A stretch of DNA of 64,000 nt, taken from positions 310,001 to 374,000 of the forward strand of contig CADBXK010000001.1 of assembly GCA_902798695.1 (NCBI GenBank). The letters run 5' to 3'. Position numbers and translations under genes: made by a program. Source of the stretch: Oscillospiraceae bacterium (GTDB lineage Bacteria; Bacillota; Clostridia; Oscillospirales; Ruminococcaceae). This document shows, in pieces, positions 1 through 8,766 of the stretch. Numbering within the stretch: position 1 is the stretch's first letter; each line of letters begins with the position of its first letter. Under the pieces are notes generated by a model. It had not been told where the DNA came from. It saw only the letters and a list, made by a program, of their open reading frames with translations, and searched no databases.

Positions 1-453
1 AATATCCGTTGCAAACGACCAAAACAAAGCAATTATTATCGAACCAAAACTTTCAACAAAGAAATACCAAAAATAACCAAGAACAACAGTCACAGTGCTA
101 GGCTGAATACTTCCACTCTGGAAAGCCCAAATAAACACTGAATAAAGTAACATCACAGAACCAAAATAAACTGGTGGCATCAACGACAACAACTTAGACT
201 TAGAAACAAAGTCCAAAATCTTAGTATAAATAGCCACAAAAAATATCATACAAATAAGCGAAACAGTCTTAGCATAAGGCTGATAAACTGCACCAACTAA
301 TGAATTAAACAAAGAATCTTTAAGTGGTCTCATAGACCAATAAATTCCAATCAACATAAAAAAGATTGTACCCATACGCACAAATTTTCTAAATTCTCTC
401 TCTTCGAATTTACCAAAATTAAACTTGCATATAGTCATTAAAAGCTTTATCAT
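1..453 (-). CDS. ATP/ADP translocase-type nucleotide transporter (N-terminal part, runs off the window)
   Basis: The minus strand reads 151 codons from an ATG at 453 with SD GGAGGGG seven bases upstream; the C-terminus lies beyond position 1. The protein begins MIKLLMTICKFNFGKF and has several hydrophobic segments. Features typical of the TLC/NTT family (Pfam PF03219) are visible: IYWSMRPLKDSL in the first membrane segment, at the place of the RDTKD motif of chlamydial and rickettsial transporters; YQPYAKTVSLI, SKSKLL, and a late segment with VESFGS and ALFWSFATDI. The family exchanges ATP for ADP or imports nucleotides across the cytoplasmic membrane. Substrate cannot be judged from this fragment. 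A consensus promoter sits about 230 bases upstream. Family assignment rests on recognition of these motifs, not a search. Confidence 0.82.
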   Translation of the reverse strand, partial: MIKLLMTICKFNFGKFEEREFRKFVRMGTIFFMLIGIYWSMRPLKDSLFNSLVGAVYQPYAKTVSLICMIFFVAIYTKILDFVSKSKLLSLMPPVYFGSVMLLYSVFIWAFQSGSIQPSTVTVVLGYFWYFFVESFGSIIIALFWSFATDI

Positions 454-683
454 TTAATTACCCCTCCGAAATTATATATTTAATTAAAATTTCAACAATA
501 CACCAAAATGTAAAATTATCCCTCCAATCTACACACATTAAATTATGTTTTGAAGCATTGTTTCCAATAATAATTATAATATACAAAAACAATTATGTAT
601 TAAAAAACACACAAAAATTAGTATACTTAAAAATTAAATATACTAAAAAACGAACACATCACTTCAATAAATTTTACTATGTA

Positions 684-712
684 ATTATATCTAATTTACC
701 GCAACATGTCAA
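684..712 (-). promoter_or_regulatory. Consensus sigma-A promoter for the nucleotide transporter
   Basis: On the minus strand TTGACA (712-707) is followed after 17 bases by TATAAT (689-684), a perfect match. Transcription should start near 677, giving a leader of about 220 bases before the ATG at 453. The rest of 454-752 is AT-rich and I see no gene or terminator in it. Confidence 0.8.
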
Positions 713-752
713 GGTTAAAAACAAAATTTAAATAAATCATTTTATGTTTTAA

Positions 753-1415
753 TTATATTTCCAAAACATATCCACATTTTCGTACAGTTTTAATATATTT
801 TTGAGCATATGATATTTTTTGTCTTAATCGCTTAATATGCGTATCAACTGTTCTGACATTACCTGTGTAATCTATTCCCCAAACCATTTTTAAAATCTGA
901 TCTCTGCTTAAAATTTTCCCCTGATTTTCAATCAAACAACAAATCAAATCATACTCTTTTAATGTCAATTTGCATTTGTTATCATCAATATATACACTAT
1001 GTTCCTTACATATAACACGAATTTTTCCAATTTCAATTTCATTTTTATTTATCTTTCCAATTTTATTTAAAACCTCATTAATTCTACACAACAAAAACTT
1101 CATAGAAAATGGCTTAGTTATATATTCAGGTATATATTTTTTATACATTTCTATTTTTCTATAATCATTACCTTTCGTAGCAAGTAAAATCATCGATATA
1201 TTACGCTTCAAGCGAGTATACAAAACTATTTCATTTATACTCATATCCATCATATCTATGTCTAATATCAATAAATGATATGAATTTACATATAAGCTAT
1301 TTTTTAACTCTTTTACGTCAGACACTTCAGTTATATTATAACCTTCCTTCTTTAAACAACTATGCATTAACATTCTTAATTTCTGATTATTTTCAGCTAA
1401 TAATATATTTATCAT
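753..1415 (-). CDS. OmpR/PhoB-family response regulator, orphan
   Basis: 220 residues. An N-terminal receiver domain (about 1-118) has the phospho-acceptor Asp52 in LLILDID, a Thr in LLATKG and the conserved Lys in YITKPF. The acidic pocket reads A-E-N where E-D or D-D is usual. The C-terminal winged-helix DNA-binding domain (about 128-220) has LTLKEYDLICCLIENQGKIL and ends RTVDTHIKRLRQKI with KTVRKCGYVLEI. No histidine kinase is next to it. SD AGAGGAGG lies about 11 bases before the ATG. It probably binds DNA as a dimer; its targets cannot be told from here. Confidence 0.93.
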   Translation of the reverse strand: MINILLAENNQKLRMLMHSCLKKEGYNITEVSDVKELKNSLYVNSYHLLILDIDMMDMSINEIVLYTRLKRNISMILLATKGNDYRKIEMYKKYIPEYITKPFSMKFLLCRINEVLNKIGKINKNEIEIGKIRVICKEHSVYIDDNKCKLTLKEYDLICCLIENQGKILSRDQILKMVWGIDYTGNVRTVDTHIKRLRQKISYAQKYIKTVRKCGYVLEI

Positions 1416-1448
1416 TCACTCAAAAGCCTCCTCTTGGTGCCTCATAAA

Positions 1449-1664
1449 TCATTTACTAAACAAATCTTCTTGCATTTGATAAATCTCTCTTTTTTTTCTT
1501 AAAGTTTCACCACCATCAACAACACATGCATTATAATCTATATTCAAAACATCACCCTCACGTACATTTGGAGGAAGTTTATTTTTTAATATTTTTATTA
1601 TTTTAAAATCTTCACGTTCACAAATAGCAAAATTCCCTTCAAATCTGTCAACTGAAATGTACAT
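1449..1664 (-). CDS. DUF3006 family small protein
   Basis: 71 residues starting MYISVDRFEGNFAICERED, then a central LPPNVREGDVLNID. This pattern is typical of DUF3006 proteins, which commonly accompany ComEC-like metallo-beta-lactamase proteins. It overlaps the end of the upstream metallo-beta-lactamase gene by 17 bases, and an SD (AAAGGAAG) lies within that gene's last codons, so translation is probably coupled. No biochemical function is known to me. Confidence 0.82.
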   Translation of the reverse strand: MYISVDRFEGNFAICEREDFKIIKILKNKLPPNVREGDVLNIDYNACVVDGGETLRKKREIYQMQEDLFSK

Positions 1665-2574
1665 GTTCTACTTCCTTTCTTTTTTGAGATTTTATATCAA
1701 AATCTTTACCATCAGTTGAAATTACAATTGTTCCATCACAATCTGTCCTATATATTTTAGCATCCTTTAATCTTTTCATAACCTCACCACTTGGATGCTT
1801 ATACATATTGTCTTTTCCAACTTCTATAATAAAAATTTTAGCACCAACAGCGTCTAATAATTTTTTTGTATTAGAAGTTTTACTACCGTGATGACTTAAT
1901 TTAAAAACATCAGATTTGATTAGTTGATTACTATTTAACAAATCTTTCTCCGCTTCTTTTTCCATATCGCCACAAAATAAAAAGGATCTATCCCTATATG
2001 TATACCTTGCCCCAACAGACCAATCATTAAGCTCAGCATAGTCTTTTCCAATTGGCCCCAAAATATTTATAATCCCTTCGCCAATTTTGTAAGACTTGTT
2101 CATTTCTCCCCTATCAACAGGTATGCTTTTATCCCTTATTAACTGCAAAAAATTTCGATAAGTGGATGTTGTTGGAATCATATTTTCAGGAATTTCAGGA
2201 ATTATTATACGATCGACATCAAAACTTTTTGCAACAGTTAAAAATCCGCCAATGTGATCCGTATGAGGATGCGTTCCAATAAATAAATCTATCTTTTTTA
2301 TACCAAGAGATTTTAAATATTTAACAACAACACTACCTCTATCCACTTCTCCTGCATCAATTAATACAGTTTTTCCATGATCTAATATCAATTCACAATC
2401 ACCCTGTCCAACATCAATATAATGAACTGATACACCATTGTTCAATGATAAATTTATACTGTTGTTAAATTCACTACCTAAATTGCCATTAAAATAATGC
2501 CACCCTAAAGATATTCCAACAGACAACAACAAAATAATTATTGCATATCTAAACTTAAAACGTTTTTTCGCCAA
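1648..2574 (-). CDS. ComEC/Rec2-like metallo-beta-lactamase-fold hydrolase, membrane-anchored
   Basis: About 308 residues with a single N-terminal membrane segment (YAIIILLLSVGISLGW), so the catalytic domain should lie outside the membrane. The metal-binding signature is THPHTDHIGG, preceded by YIDVGQGDCELI; LSHHGS supplies a later ligand. This matches the C-terminal domain of ComEC as a stand-alone protein. Possible substrates are nucleic acid or nucleotides, by family only. The frame opens at TTG 2592, but TTG 2574 (MAKKRF...) has SD GGGGG about nine bases upstream and is preferred. It lies 27 bases downstream of ftsK and overlaps the DUF3006 gene. Confidence 0.88.
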   Translation of the reverse strand: MAKKRFKFRYAIIILLLSVGISLGWHYFNGNLGSEFNNSINLSLNNGVSVHYIDVGQGDCELILDHGKTVLIDAGEVDRGSVVVKYLKSLGIKKIDLFIGTHPHTDHIGGFLTVAKSFDVDRIIIPEIPENMIPTTSTYRNFLQLIRDKSIPVDRGEMNKSYKIGEGIINILGPIGKDYAELNDWSVGARYTYRDRSFLFCGDMEKEAEKDLLNSNQLIKSDVFKLSHHGSKTSNTKKLLDAVGAKIFIIEVGKDNMYKHPSGEVMKRLKDAKIYRTDCDGTIVISTDGKDFDIKSQKRKEVEHVHFS

Positions 2575-2601
2575 CCTCAAATTCCCCCACAAAAATATAT
2601 G

Positions 2602-4974
2602 TTATTCATCGCTACCAAGCTGCATCTCCAAAAATTGCTGCTTAGATATCAAAATTTGTCTTGACTTACTTCCACACTGCGGTCCAACTATCCCACGTGA
2701 TTCAAGTTCATCCATAATTCTAGCAGCACGTGCATACCCAAGTTTCAATCTACGCTGTAAAAAAGAAGTTGATGCTTGCTCACTCTCTACAACCACTTCA
2801 ATAGCTGCAGGTATCATAGGGTCTTGATCTTCAAATCCTCCTCCATTTCCAGATTGATTTTTACAGTCGGCTGCTAAAGACTGTTTATCAATTTCTTCTA
2901 TAATTTCTTCACTATATTCCACTTGCTCATTAGATTTTATAAAGTCAACAACACTTTCAACTTCTTCATCACTAACAAAGCACCCTTGAACTCTAACAGG
3001 TTTTTGTTGATCCATCGGACAATATAGCATGTCTCCTTTACCAAGTAATTTTTCTGCTCCTGCAGAATCTATTATTGTTCTAGAATCAACTTGAGAAGAA
3101 ACGGTAAAAGCAATCCTGCTAGGAATATTAGCTTTTATAACACCAGTAATTACGTCAACCGATGGTCTTTGAGTTGCAATAACCAGATGCATACCTGCAG
3201 CACGTGCCATCTGTGCCAATCTACAAATAGAATCCTCAACTTCTCTAGAAGCCACCATCATAAGATCAGCAAGCTCGTCTATTATAATAACTATTTGAGG
3301 CATATTTGAATATGGTTGCCCTTCCGAATTAACTTTACCTGATTTTACTAATCTATTGTAACTTTTTAAATCTCTAACACCCGTTTCGGCAAATATTTTA
3401 TATCTGTTTAACATTTCAGTAACAGCCCATCCTAAAGCCCCTGCAGCCTTTTTAGGATCAGTAACTACAGGAACTAACAAATGAGGTATTCCATTATATA
3501 CTCCCAATTCAACTACTTTAGGATCTATCATCAATAACCTGACATGTTCTGGAGAACTCTTATACAATAATGAAACAATAATTGAATTAATACAAACAGA
3601 CTTTCCTGAGCCAGTGGCACCAGCAATTAAAATATGTGGCATTTTTGCAATATCAGCAATTTTTACATTACCAGCAATATCTTTTCCCAAAGCAAAAGAC
3701 AAAAAACTTTTTGAACTAGAAAACTCTTCACTAGAAACAATTTCTCTTAAAGAAACCATATCTTTCGTTTTATTTGGAACTTCTATTCCAACAGCTGCCT
3801 TATTGGGTATAGGAGCTTCGATTCTTACTCCACCTGCTGCTAAATTTAAAGATATATCATCAGCAAGATTAGTTATTTTACTAATTTTAACTCCAGCAGA
3901 AGGTTGCAATTCATACCTAGTAACAGAAGGTCCCCTACATATATCAATAATTCTAGTCTCGACGCCAAAACTCTTTAAGGTATCAACCAAACAATCTGCA
4001 TTTGCTCTTAATTCCCCAGAAACATCCACATTATTAGTTGATTTCGAGTTTTTCAAAAAATTAAGAGAAGGAAAAACATAGTCTCCAGAACTTGAATATT
4101 CTCTTGAACTATCACAATTAACAATATTCTTATCCTTATTTTCCATAGAAGCTCTTTCAACCAAATTATCCAATTGAGCGTCAATATTTTTAGCAGAACG
4201 ATCTGTATCATTTTGAACAGTATCAATATCTAAGGGTTCTTTTGATCTTTTTGTTTTTTTATGACCGCCTAAACTAGGAACACTAAATTTTTTTGATTTA
4301 TGCGAAGAATTTGACGAATTTTCAATAGGAATATCTATATTAAATTTATTATTTTTCTTTATATTTTGCACACTTTTTTCTATCTTTTTAACTGGAGTAT
4401 ACACTGTTTTAAAGAAACCAATTAACGTTGAGCCAGTAAGTATTAGAGAAAATACAAATATTAATATCCAATTAACCACAATTGCTGCACTTTTTCCAAC
4501 AGCATATTCTAATGGAAGTCCAACAATTCCTCCAACAATTCCTCCACCACTGCTTAAAACACCATCATTCCATATGCTTACTATACAATCTATTAAAGAC
4601 ATATTATTATAGCTAGGATGAAAACACACTTGAACTTGAGTACAAATTAATATAAATAATGTAATAAATTGCCACAATTTACCTCTAAATGATTCATTAA
4701 ACGATTTAAATGAGAATAAAATCGCAGTAACCATAACTAATATACCAACAAAATAGGCTAAAATCCCAAATGATCCCAAAATAATATCGTGCATCACTTT
4801 CCACAAATTTTGCCCTTCTATAAACACCAAAAAAAACAAAAACAAACCACTAGCAAACAATAATATTATATTTAATTGATTTAGTTCCTTTTTCTTAGTT
4901 CTATCGATCTTTTTAGCTTTTCTACTTCTAGAATTTGTCTTTGAAACTAAAGAACTATTTTTCTTCCTAGCCAT
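2602..4974 (-). CDS. ftsK: DNA translocase FtsK/SpoIIIE
   Basis: 790 residues. The N-terminus has about four membrane segments (roughly 35-190), followed by a Ser/Lys/Asn-rich linker and a RecA-like motor domain. The motor has Walker A GATGSGKS and Walker B IVIIIDELADLM, plus MPHILIAG and SRIAFTVSSQVDSRTI typical of the family. The C-terminal winged-helix gamma domain (QASTSFLQRRLKLGYARAAR) reads orienting DNA sequences. It pumps chromosomal DNA through the division or sporulation septum. I prefer ATG 4974 because SD GGGAGA lies just upstream; a GTG at 4986 would overlap that SD. The tepA-like gene lies upstream, as in Bacillus subtilis. Confidence 0.96.
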   Translation of the reverse strand: MARKKNSSLVSKTNSRSRKAKKIDRTKKKELNQLNIILLFASGLFLFFLVFIEGQNLWKVMHDIILGSFGILAYFVGILVMVTAILFSFKSFNESFRGKLWQFITLFILICTQVQVCFHPSYNNMSLIDCIVSIWNDGVLSSGGGIVGGIVGLPLEYAVGKSAAIVVNWILIFVFSLILTGSTLIGFFKTVYTPVKKIEKSVQNIKKNNKFNIDIPIENSSNSSHKSKKFSVPSLGGHKKTKRSKEPLDIDTVQNDTDRSAKNIDAQLDNLVERASMENKDKNIVNCDSSREYSSSGDYVFPSLNFLKNSKSTNNVDVSGELRANADCLVDTLKSFGVETRIIDICRGPSVTRYELQPSAGVKISKITNLADDISLNLAAGGVRIEAPIPNKAAVGIEVPNKTKDMVSLREIVSSEEFSSSKSFLSFALGKDIAGNVKIADIAKMPHILIAGATGSGKSVCINSIIVSLLYKSSPEHVRLLMIDPKVVELGVYNGIPHLLVPVVTDPKKAAGALGWAVTEMLNRYKIFAETGVRDLKSYNRLVKSGKVNSEGQPYSNMPQIVIIIDELADLMMVASREVEDSICRLAQMARAAGMHLVIATQRPSVDVITGVIKANIPSRIAFTVSSQVDSRTIIDSAGAEKLLGKGDMLYCPMDQQKPVRVQGCFVSDEEVESVVDFIKSNEQVEYSEEIIEEIDKQSLAADCKNQSGNGGGFEDQDPMIPAAIEVVVESEQASTSFLQRRLKLGYARAARIMDELESRGIVGPQCGSKSRQILISKQQFLEMQLGSDE

Positions 4975-5112
4975 CTTATCTCCCACAAATTAAAAATTTT
5001 AAGAATAATTTCCGATATCTAGGAGTAATTATACAATAATTTACGGTTAGTTGCAAACACAAATTAACATTTTATTAAAAGTATTAATTTCAATGAATAC
5101 AAAACAACATAT

Positions 5113-5856
5113 TCATTGTTTTTTATATTCAATCATGCTATATAAAACCTTTATAGCATCTGATATGCTACCAACACTGTCTATCAAACCAACTTTTACA
5201 GCCTCACTTCCATCAACAATACTTCCAATGTCTGTAGCAAGTTCATCAGTGTTCATCATTAATTTCAAAAACAAATCTTCTTTTATGTTAGAATTTTCAA
5301 CCACGAATTTTACTATTCTGTTCTGCATTTTTTGAAAATATAAAAACGATTGAGACACACCTAAAATTGTGCCAGAACTTCTAACAGGATGTATTGTCAT
5401 ACTGGCTGAGGGAACTATAAATGAATGTTTAGCAGAAACTGCAAGAGGAACCCCAATAGAATGTCCTCCACCCAAAACAATAGAAACAGTTGGCTTACTT
5501 ATCCCAGAAATAAGTTCAGCTATTGCCAAACCTGCTTCAATATCCCCTCCAACCGTGTTTAAAACCAATAAAACACCCTCTATCTCTCTAGATTGTTCTA
5601 TAGCTACCAAAGCTGGTATTATTTGCTCATATTTAGTGGTTTTCGTATCATTTGAAAGAGCATAATGTCCTTCAACCTGTCCAATTATACTAATACAATA
5701 TATAGCGTGTTTACCATTTGTCGTTATAGCCCCCATATCTACAATTTGTCTCATTTTATCATTTGTTATATCCTGAAACATGTTGATATCATTATGATTT
5801 TTTACATTGTTTTTTTCACCATTATTTAAATTTTTTCGATTTTTACTTCTATACAT
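5113..5856 (-). CDS. tepA: ClpP-like serine peptidase, TepA/YmfB type
   Basis: 247 residues with a ClpP/crotonase-like fold. The nucleophile is probably Ser133 in GGGHSIGV and the base His156 in MTIHPVRSS, with the oxyanion glycines in NTVGGDIEAGL. The N-terminal 30 residues are polar and Asn/Lys-rich. Its position just upstream of the FtsK/SpoIIIE gene matches TepA of B. subtilis, an intracellular ClpP-like protease reported to degrade small acid-soluble spore proteins at germination. SD AGGAGGGTG lies five bases before the ATG. The function is inferred from context and family. Confidence 0.87.
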   Translation of the reverse strand: MYRSKNRKNLNNGEKNNVKNHNDINMFQDITNDKMRQIVDMGAITTNGKHAIYCISIIGQVEGHYALSNDTKTTKYEQIIPALVAIEQSREIEGVLLVLNTVGGDIEAGLAIAELISGISKPTVSIVLGGGHSIGVPLAVSAKHSFIVPSASMTIHPVRSSGTILGVSQSFLYFQKMQNRIVKFVVENSNIKEDLFLKLMMNTDELATDIGSIVDGSEAVKVGLIDSVGSISDAIKVLYSMIEYKKQ

Positions 5857-5914
5857 AAAAACACCCTCCTATCATGATTTAGTTTATCAAAACAAGAGAG
5901 TATTTATTCAAAAA

Positions 5915-7003
5915 TTAACTATTGTAAATAAAATTATGCAACTTTTTAGCGTAATCAGATATGTTATAACTCCAATACCATACGCCGTCAATCATTCCGC
6001 CCTTAACCTTAGGATCATTTGCATCTGGCACTTTGTATGTTTCCATAGTTGGCTTACCAGATGCCATAAATGGAATAAATCCTAAAATATCATTATAGTT
6101 CAAAGATGTCTGAACCAAAGGCAAAACCTGCTTAATAAAATTGGGATATTCTAAAACACTCATACCCTGAACTTTTTCAAGTAAAGCATGCATAACCTTT
6201 TGTTGCCTCTCAGCACGCTTAGTTTCACTATCAATCTTACGTATTCTAGCATACGCAACTGCTTGAGCGCCATCAAGATGCATCACTTTAGTTTTTCCTT
6301 TAAAATAAGGAATGCCTCCAGAATCCAATTCTTTGGTACTTGCAATTAATCCATTCGCTGCTTTAGCTTCCGCATTAGTTAACTCAATATCTACACCACC
6401 AACAGCATTTATAACATTAACCATTTGCGAAAAATCAACAGTAACATAATTCATTATATCTAGATTAAAGTTCTTATTCAACGTTTTAACCGCCAATTCA
6501 GGCCCATCATAAGCATAAGCATGACATAATTTATCTTTACCGTGACCATCTATATTAACTCTACTATCTCTCAAAATCGACGTAAGCTTAATTTTTTTAT
6601 GAACGCCGTCCAAAGATAGCACCATAACTGTGTCAGATCTACCAACCTTTTCATTTGCTCTTTTATCTATTCCAAATAAAGCTATATTAACCACATCATT
6701 ATTTATTCTGTCCGCCGATGTTAATCCTAAATCTTGGGGCACTTTTGTAAAGTCAGTGTCAGTTTTTAAATCACCAAAATAATACAAAAATGCTGAAACG
6801 GCTCCCCCAATTAGCAAAGCTATAATCACAGATATTATGCAAACAACTCTTAGCAATTTTCGCTTCTTACGCTTAACACGTCTAATATTTTTCATATTAT
6901 TGGTCTTATGTTCTTTACTCGCTTGCATATATATATCATTAAATTTTTTAGAAGTTTGCCCTTGCGAACTTTTATAGTGAATGTTCTTTTTTTTATTATC
7001 CAT
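5915..7003 (-). CDS. LytR-CpsA-Psr (LCP) family cell-wall glycopolymer ligase
   Basis: 362 residues: a basic cytoplasmic head, one membrane segment at about 51-76, and an extracytoplasmic LCP domain. Family hallmarks are NIALFGIDKR, GRSDTVMVLSLD, ILRDSRV, GGVDIEL and LDGAQAVAYARIRKIDSE followed by RAERQQKVM. LCP enzymes move undecaprenyl-linked polymers such as teichoic acids or capsule onto peptidoglycan. It has its own consensus promoter and a leader of about 60 bases. The polymer it handles cannot be told from this window. Confidence 0.93.
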   Translation of the reverse strand: MDNKKKNIHYKSSQGQTSKKFNDIYMQASKEHKTNNMKNIRRVKRKKRKLLRVVCIISVIIALLIGGAVSAFLYYFGDLKTDTDFTKVPQDLGLTSADRINNDVVNIALFGIDKRANEKVGRSDTVMVLSLDGVHKKIKLTSILRDSRVNIDGHGKDKLCHAYAYDGPELAVKTLNKNFNLDIMNYVTVDFSQMVNVINAVGGVDIELTNAEAKAANGLIASTKELDSGGIPYFKGKTKVMHLDGAQAVAYARIRKIDSETKRAERQQKVMHALLEKVQGMSVLEYPNFIKQVLPLVQTSLNYNDILGFIPFMASGKPTMETYKVPDANDPKVKGGMIDGVWYWSYNISDYAKKLHNFIYNS

Positions 7004-7069
7004 GAACTAACAATTTCCTTTCATCTCATCCAGTAAATATGAGAAATCTTTTATTAACAAATCTGTATA

Positions 7070-7098
7070 ATTATACTATTTTTCACCTTTTTTGTCAA
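7070..7098 (-). promoter_or_regulatory. Consensus promoter for the LCP gene
   Basis: On the minus strand TTGACA (7098-7093), 17 bases, TATAAT (7075-7070). Predicted start near 7063, upstream of the ATG at 7003. Confidence 0.8.
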
Positions 7099-7298
7099 AT
7101 AATCACACCAATAAAACATATGTCCATAATCGTTGATTTCTAATGTATATATCACATAAAACAAACATTTTTGAAATATTCATTTTCAAAAGTTGCAAAA
7201 TCATAAAATTACATATATAATATAATCTATATATGTTAAATGTTACTCGTATTTCATAATGACACCATATAATTTTAAAAAGGAGAATGTAGTATACA

Positions 7299-8582
7299 AT
7301 GTGTTTATATGAAAAAATGACAAAAGCAGAACTTGAAACAGAATTATCAAAATTAAATAGAGAATACACTAAATTTCAAGATATGAAATTAAACTTAAAT
7401 ATGTCCAGAGGAAAGCCATGCCCAGATCAATTAGAACTTTCATCTGATATGATTGATAAAATAAATTACTCACAATTGGCTAAAACTGACAGCGGTATTG
7501 ACACTAGAAATTACGGAGAATTAACAGGAATTCCTGAGGCTAAAAAATTTTTTTCTTCAATTCTAGATGTTTCTGATGACATGATAATCGTTGGTGGTAA
7601 TTCCAGTTTAAACTTAATGTACAATTACGTTGACATGGCAATGCAATTCGGTCTTTTAGGTAATACTCCGTGGAATAAATTAGATAAAGTTAAATTTTTG
7701 TGTCCTTCTCCTGGCTATGACCGTCATTTTGCAATATGTGAACTATTTGATATTGAAATGATCAATATAGAAATGACTGAAAACGGTCCAGATATGAGCC
7801 AAGTTAAAAACTTAGTAGAGTCCGATCCCTATATTAAGGGTATTTGGTGTGTTCCTAAATATTCAAATCCTGGTGGCATAACATATACTGATGATGTTGT
7901 TAAGCAATTTGCATCACTAAATCCTGCTGCACCCGATTTCAGAATTTTGTGGGATAATGCATATGTCATACACCATCTTTCCAAAGACCATGATTCACTA
8001 TTAAATATATTTGATGAGTGTAAAAAATTCAACAGCGAAAACATGGTTATTGAGTTTTGTTCAACTTCCAAGATTACTTTTCCAGGTGCTGGAATTTCTG
8101 CATTAGCTGCATCTGAATCCAACATAGAAGATATTAAAAAAATTATGTCAAAACAAACTATAGGATATGACAAAATCAACCAGCTTAGACACTGCATTTT
8201 CTTTAACACTACTGAAAAATTAGAAAATCATATGGCAGCTCATGCAAAAATTTTAAAACCAAAATTTGATATGGTAATCGACAAATTAAACGAACAAATT
8301 GCTCCGCTGCATATTGGAAAATGGACTAATCCAAAGGGTGGATATTTTATATCTTTTGACTCACTTAAAGGCTGTGGCAAAAGAATATATGAACTTTGCA
8401 AGCAAGCAGGTGTTATATTGACAAATATAGGAGCAACATATCCATATAAATTAGATCCTAATAACAGTAATATTCGACTTGCTCCTACATTCCCAAATAT
8501 AGATGAACTTAGCACAGCTATGGACGTTTTTTGCTTGTGTGTTAAAATTGCAAGTGTAGAAAAATTTTTGTCAAAAAATTAA
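7299..8582 (+). CDS. PLP-dependent aminotransferase, aspartate aminotransferase-like (PF12897 type)
   Basis: 427 residues of fold-type I aminotransferase. Diagnostic stretches are MSRGKPCPDQLELS, YGELTGIPEAK, GGNSSLNLMYNY, CPSPGYDRHF, VPKYSNPGG and FCSTSKITFPGAGIS, whose Lys should form the Schiff base with PLP. These resemble the Rv3722c-like aspartate aminotransferases rather than the classical AspC family. It would interconvert aspartate and oxaloacetate with glutamate/2-oxoglutarate. SD AAAAGGAG lies 14 bases before ATG 7299, which is long; an in-frame ATG at 7317 is also possible. The gene stands alone. Confidence 0.9.
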   Translation: MCLYEKMTKAELETELSKLNREYTKFQDMKLNLNMSRGKPCPDQLELSSDMIDKINYSQLAKTDSGIDTRNYGELTGIPEAKKFFSSILDVSDDMIIVGGNSSLNLMYNYVDMAMQFGLLGNTPWNKLDKVKFLCPSPGYDRHFAICELFDIEMINIEMTENGPDMSQVKNLVESDPYIKGIWCVPKYSNPGGITYTDDVVKQFASLNPAAPDFRILWDNAYVIHHLSKDHDSLLNIFDECKKFNSENMVIEFCSTSKITFPGAGISALAASESNIEDIKKIMSKQTIGYDKINQLRHCIFFNTTEKLENHMAAHAKILKPKFDMVIDKLNEQIAPLHIGKWTNPKGGYFISFDSLKGCGKRIYELCKQAGVILTNIGATYPYKLDPNNSNIRLAPTFPNIDELSTAMDVFCLCVKIASVEKFLSKN

Positions 8583-8766
8583 AATAATATAAATTAAAAC
8601 AATGTAATTTATATTAAACAGACAAAATTTACCATAAATACCATAAATATATTTACAAACGCAATCTTATTTGATATATTTAAGTGATATATTTTTTTCT
8701 AAGTATGTTTAGCATATATGTGCTATTACATAAATAAATTCAATTCATTAAAGGGTGTGAAAATGT

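Noticed and set aside
7103-7369. 88-codon minus-strand frame overlapping the aminotransferase start
   Set aside because: It lies across the promoter region of two genes, has no SD and a composition typical of antisense AT-rich DNA.
8583-8766. T-box riboswitch before trpS (and before proS)
   Set aside because: No T-box core sequence, specifier loop or antiterminator-terminator pair could be found.
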